A DNA stretch of 7,560 nt from the NCBI GenBank assembly GCA_030691555.1, contig JAUYEB010000176.1, forward strand, positions 1 to 7,560, written 5' to 3'. This stretch comes from Candidatus Bathyarchaeota archaeon. GTDB lineage: Archaea > Thermoproteota > Bathyarchaeia > TCS64. Shown piece by piece: positions 6,370 to 7,560 of the stretch. The stretch's first letter is position 1. Each line of letters begins with the position of its first letter. Under the pieces are notes generated by a model, which ran no database searches, was not told where the DNA came from, and was given only the letters and a program-made list of their open reading frames with translations. A program made the position numbers and the translations under genes.

Positions 6370-6870
6370 ATGATGAGAGGCCAGACTGTTCGCCTGAGGC
6401 CATTCGGCGCCGGGGACGTCGACTTCCTCCACAGGTGGAACAACGACCCCGACTACTCCGGTGAGTTCGAGCCATTCGAGCCCGTATCCCGGGAGGAGCT
6501 AGAGGAGTGGCTTCCCAAGGAGAAGCCGGGGCAGCTTTGGTACATAATCGAGACGGCGTCGGGGGAGAAGATCGGCCAGGTGGTTGGGAGGCTTCAGGAC
6601 GACGGCTCCGTCCAGATAGGTTACAGGGTGATCCCGCCCGCGCGTGGGATGGGGTACTGCACCGAGGCCGTGAGGAGCCTTATCGACCACCTCCACAGGG
6701 TGAGGGGCGTCGGGAGGGTGACCGCCGAGGCGAACCCGGGCAACAAGCCATCCCTGAGGCTTCTTGTGAAGCTGGGGTTCAGGAGGATCGCCTACAAGGA
6801 GAGGGCGGTCGAGGTCAACGGCGTCTGGCTGGACGGGGTCGTCTACGAGCTGAGAATGCCGAAGTTCTAG
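6370..6870 (+). CDS. GNAT family N-acetyltransferase, RimJ/RimL-like
   Basis: 166-residue acetyl-CoA-dependent acetyltransferase. The N-terminal half begins with VRLRPFGAGDVDFLHRWNND, the usual opening of the RimJ/RimL and aminoglycoside-acetyltransferase-like branch. The acetyl-CoA pyrophosphate loop is at 90-96 (PARGMGY, with R92-G93-M94-G95), followed by the helix CTEAVRSLIDHL. The NPGNKPSLRLLVKLGFR segment (122-138) is the conserved Asn...Ser helix and GFR strand of the family. The substrate is unknown: ribosomal-protein N-termini, other protein N-termini or small amines are all possible. Two adjacent in-frame ATGs (6370 and 6373) exist; a TATA-like box 29 bp upstream favours a leaderless message beginning near either. 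The TAG stop overlaps the HypC stop on the other strand. Family confident, function open. Confidence 0.88.
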   Translation: MMRGQTVRLRPFGAGDVDFLHRWNNDPDYSGEFEPFEPVSREELEEWLPKEKPGQLWYIIETASGEKIGQVVGRLQDDGSVQIGYRVIPPARGMGYCTEAVRSLIDHLHRVRGVGRVTAEANPGNKPSLRLLVKLGFRRIAYKERAVEVNGVWLDGVVYELRMPKF

Positions 6871-7112
6871 GGTTCGTCGCCGATGCCCGGCGTGTTCGCC
6901 AGCACCTCTCTCCAAGCCTCGAGCGTCTCCAGCGCCTCCTTCTCGTCGAGGGTCTGGATGACGAAGCCGGTGTGGACGAGCACCCAGGTCCCCGGCTTTA
7001 CGGAGCCCTCCTCCATGAGGTCGATTATCCCCTCGCGCTTCACTCCCCCGAAGTCGATGATTGCGGTCCTGCCGTCGATCGACTCGACCTTACCCGGGAT
7101 GGCTAGGCACAT
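6867..7112 (-). CDS. hypC: HypC/HupF hydrogenase maturation chaperone
   Basis: 81-residue small cytoplasmic chaperone for NiFe-hydrogenase assembly. It begins with the diagnostic MCLAIPGKV, in which Cys2, exposed after removal of Met1, holds the Fe(CN)2CO unit that HypC and HypD pass to the hydrogenase large subunit. The beta-barrel core follows (TAIIDFGGVKREGIIDL), then the conserved PGTWVLVHTGFVIQTLDEKEA segment with H47, then a short C-terminal helix. Length is normal for the family. The ATG at 7112 has a TATA-like box about 30 bp upstream. No other hyp gene or hydrogenase subunit occurs in the window, so its partners must be encoded elsewhere. It is convergent with the GNAT gene; the two TAG stops share the palindrome CTAG (6867-6870). 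A non-hydrogenase role is possible but not suggested by the sequence. Confidence 0.95.
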   Translation of the reverse strand: MCLAIPGKVESIDGRTAIIDFGGVKREGIIDLMEEGSVKPGTWVLVHTGFVIQTLDEKEALETLEAWREVLANTPGIGDEP

Positions 7113-7137
7113 ATCAGCAGTTGCTCAGGCTCGGCGG

Positions 7138-7148
7138 CTTATAATCCC
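7138..7148 (-). promoter_or_regulatory. TATA-like box of hypC
   Basis: GGATTATAAG on the minus strand has its TTATAA core at 7139-7144, about 30 bp before the hypC ATG at 7112. This is the normal archaeal position for a message with little or no leader. It is the clearest TATA sequence of the window. Confidence 0.55.
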
Positions 7149-7152
7149 TACC

Positions 7153-7199
7153 CCACCGGTGGAGCAGGCGGAATTTTTGTGACAATCCCTTTTTTGGGA
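7153..7199. promoter_or_regulatory. Palindrome and T-tract hairpin between hypC and the MFS gene
   Basis: The 142-bp divergent spacer contains CCACCGGTGG (7153-7162), a perfect 10-bp palindrome just upstream of the hypC TATA-like box, and TCCC-TTTTTT-GGGA (7186-7199), an inverted repeat just upstream of the MFS TATA-like box. Either could be a regulator site shared by the two divergent genes. No binding protein can be named. Confidence 0.3.
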
Positions 7200-7202
7200 A
7201 CC

Positions 7203-7209
7203 TTTTAAT
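7203..7209 (+). promoter_or_regulatory. TATA-like box of the MFS gene
   Basis: TTTTAAT, preceded by the purine-containing GGAACC, lies about 49 bp before the ATG at 7255, giving an expected leader of roughly 24 nt without a clear Shine-Dalgarno sequence. A second AT-rich patch, ATTCTAATCATT (7229-7240), is closer to the start but too near for standard leaderless spacing. Confidence 0.4.
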
Positions 7210-7254
7210 CCCGCACCCGTCGCCTCGTATTCTAATCATTCACAGGCGAATCCG

Positions 7255-7560
7255 ATGGATAGCAAGAAGCGTCTCATCTTCATGGGCATCTGGGGTGCCA
7301 CATTCATGGTTCAGTTCGGGGAGACGATCCCCCAGAGCTTCCAGCCACTCTTCCTGGCGGAGCTCGGCATATCGACGGCGTTGATCGGCCTCGTCTACAA
7401 CATCAGGAACATAGAGCAGACTGTACTTCGCCTGATCGCGGGGAGCCTCAGCGATGTCTTCGGGAGGAAGAAGCTCGTCCTCATCGGCCTCATACTCATA
7501 GCCTCTGTTCCTTTCATCTACTCGATAAGTTGGGACATGTGGCTGCCGCTCGTGGCGATG
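7255..7560 (+). CDS. MFS transporter, N-terminal part (runs off the right edge)
   Basis: Open from ATG 7255 to the window end, 102 codons with no stop. The protein begins MDSKKRLIFMGIW and enters a first hydrophobic helix at about residues 7-22. A loop and second helix follow (about 37-62), then GSLSDVFGRKK (63-73), the major-facilitator motif A between helices 2 and 3 (GxLxDxxGRR/KK), and a third helix from about residue 75 (LVLIGLILIASVPFIYSI). This identifies a multi-pass inner-membrane secondary transporter; the substrate cannot be read from this part. Acidic E24 with Q27 and Q30 in or near the end of helix 1 may line the pathway. It is transcribed away from hypC across a 142-bp spacer. 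The start is chosen as the first ATG that gives a short cytoplasmic lead before helix 1. The gene is incomplete only because the window ends. Confidence 0.85.
   Translation, partial: MDSKKRLIFMGIWGATFMVQFGETIPQSFQPLFLAELGISTALIGLVYNIRNIEQTVLRLIAGSLSDVFGRKKLVLIGLILIASVPFIYSISWDMWLPLVAM

Noticed and set aside
6883..7182. 99-residue open frame on the plus strand across hypC
   Set aside because: Antisense shadow of hypC, whose MCLAIPGKV start and VHTGF motif are decisive.
1..7560. CRISPR array, insertion sequence, attachment site or toxin-antitoxin/defence module
   Set aside because: No regularly spaced direct repeats, no transposase or integrase motifs, and all genes are recognisable housekeeping or transport families.

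Overview
The window looks like archaeal chromosome, most likely from the TACK side of the tree (a Bathyarchaeia-, Caldarchaeales- or Korarchaeia-like lineage; I cannot resolve it further). The reasons are: a gene resembling eukaryote-type ribosomal protein L38e, which is typical of TACK and Asgard archaea; an archaeal CPSF2-type beta-CASP nuclease; AT-rich TATA-like boxes about 28-35 bp upstream of several start codons, as expected for leaderless or nearly leaderless archaeal transcripts; and GC-rich coding sequence that still uses AGG and ATA codons freely. No insertion sequence, CRISPR array, tRNA or rRNA was found. This is compact housekeeping DNA, and no gap longer than 142 bp lacks a gene.

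Layout: 48-1307 (+) beta-CASP RNA nuclease; 1369-1563 (+) ribosomal protein L38e; 1705-4491 (+) a large P2-family cation-pumping P-type ATPase; then two genes on the minus strand, 5700-4540 class V (alanine-glyoxylate / serine-pyruvate type) aminotransferase and 6280-5744 inorganic pyrophosphatase; 6370-6870 (+) RimJ/RimL-like GNAT acetyltransferase, divergent from the pyrophosphatase; 7112-6867 (-) HypC hydrogenase maturation chaperone, whose stop codon overlaps the GNAT stop; and 7255 to the right edge (+) the N-terminal 102 codons of an MFS transporter.

The genes do not form one pathway. The first two suggest an RNA-processing/translation pair. Pyrophosphatase and aminotransferase are in tandem, but the aminotransferase has its own TATA-like box. 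HypC implies a NiFe hydrogenase elsewhere in the genome.

The most unusual locus is the ATPase. Its Shine-Dalgarno sequence and GTG start lie inside five consecutive G-runs with single-base loops (1691-1711), a near-ideal G-quadruplex motif. A 12-bp perfect palindrome sits at its presumed promoter. Its hinge motif reads TGVGVND instead of the nearly invariant TGDGxND, so a Mg-binding aspartate appears as valine. Its membrane residues resemble the Na+/K+-ATPase group. Because G-quadruplexes are stabilised preferentially by K+, a cation-responsive leader on a monovalent-cation pump is a testable, but entirely inferential, idea.
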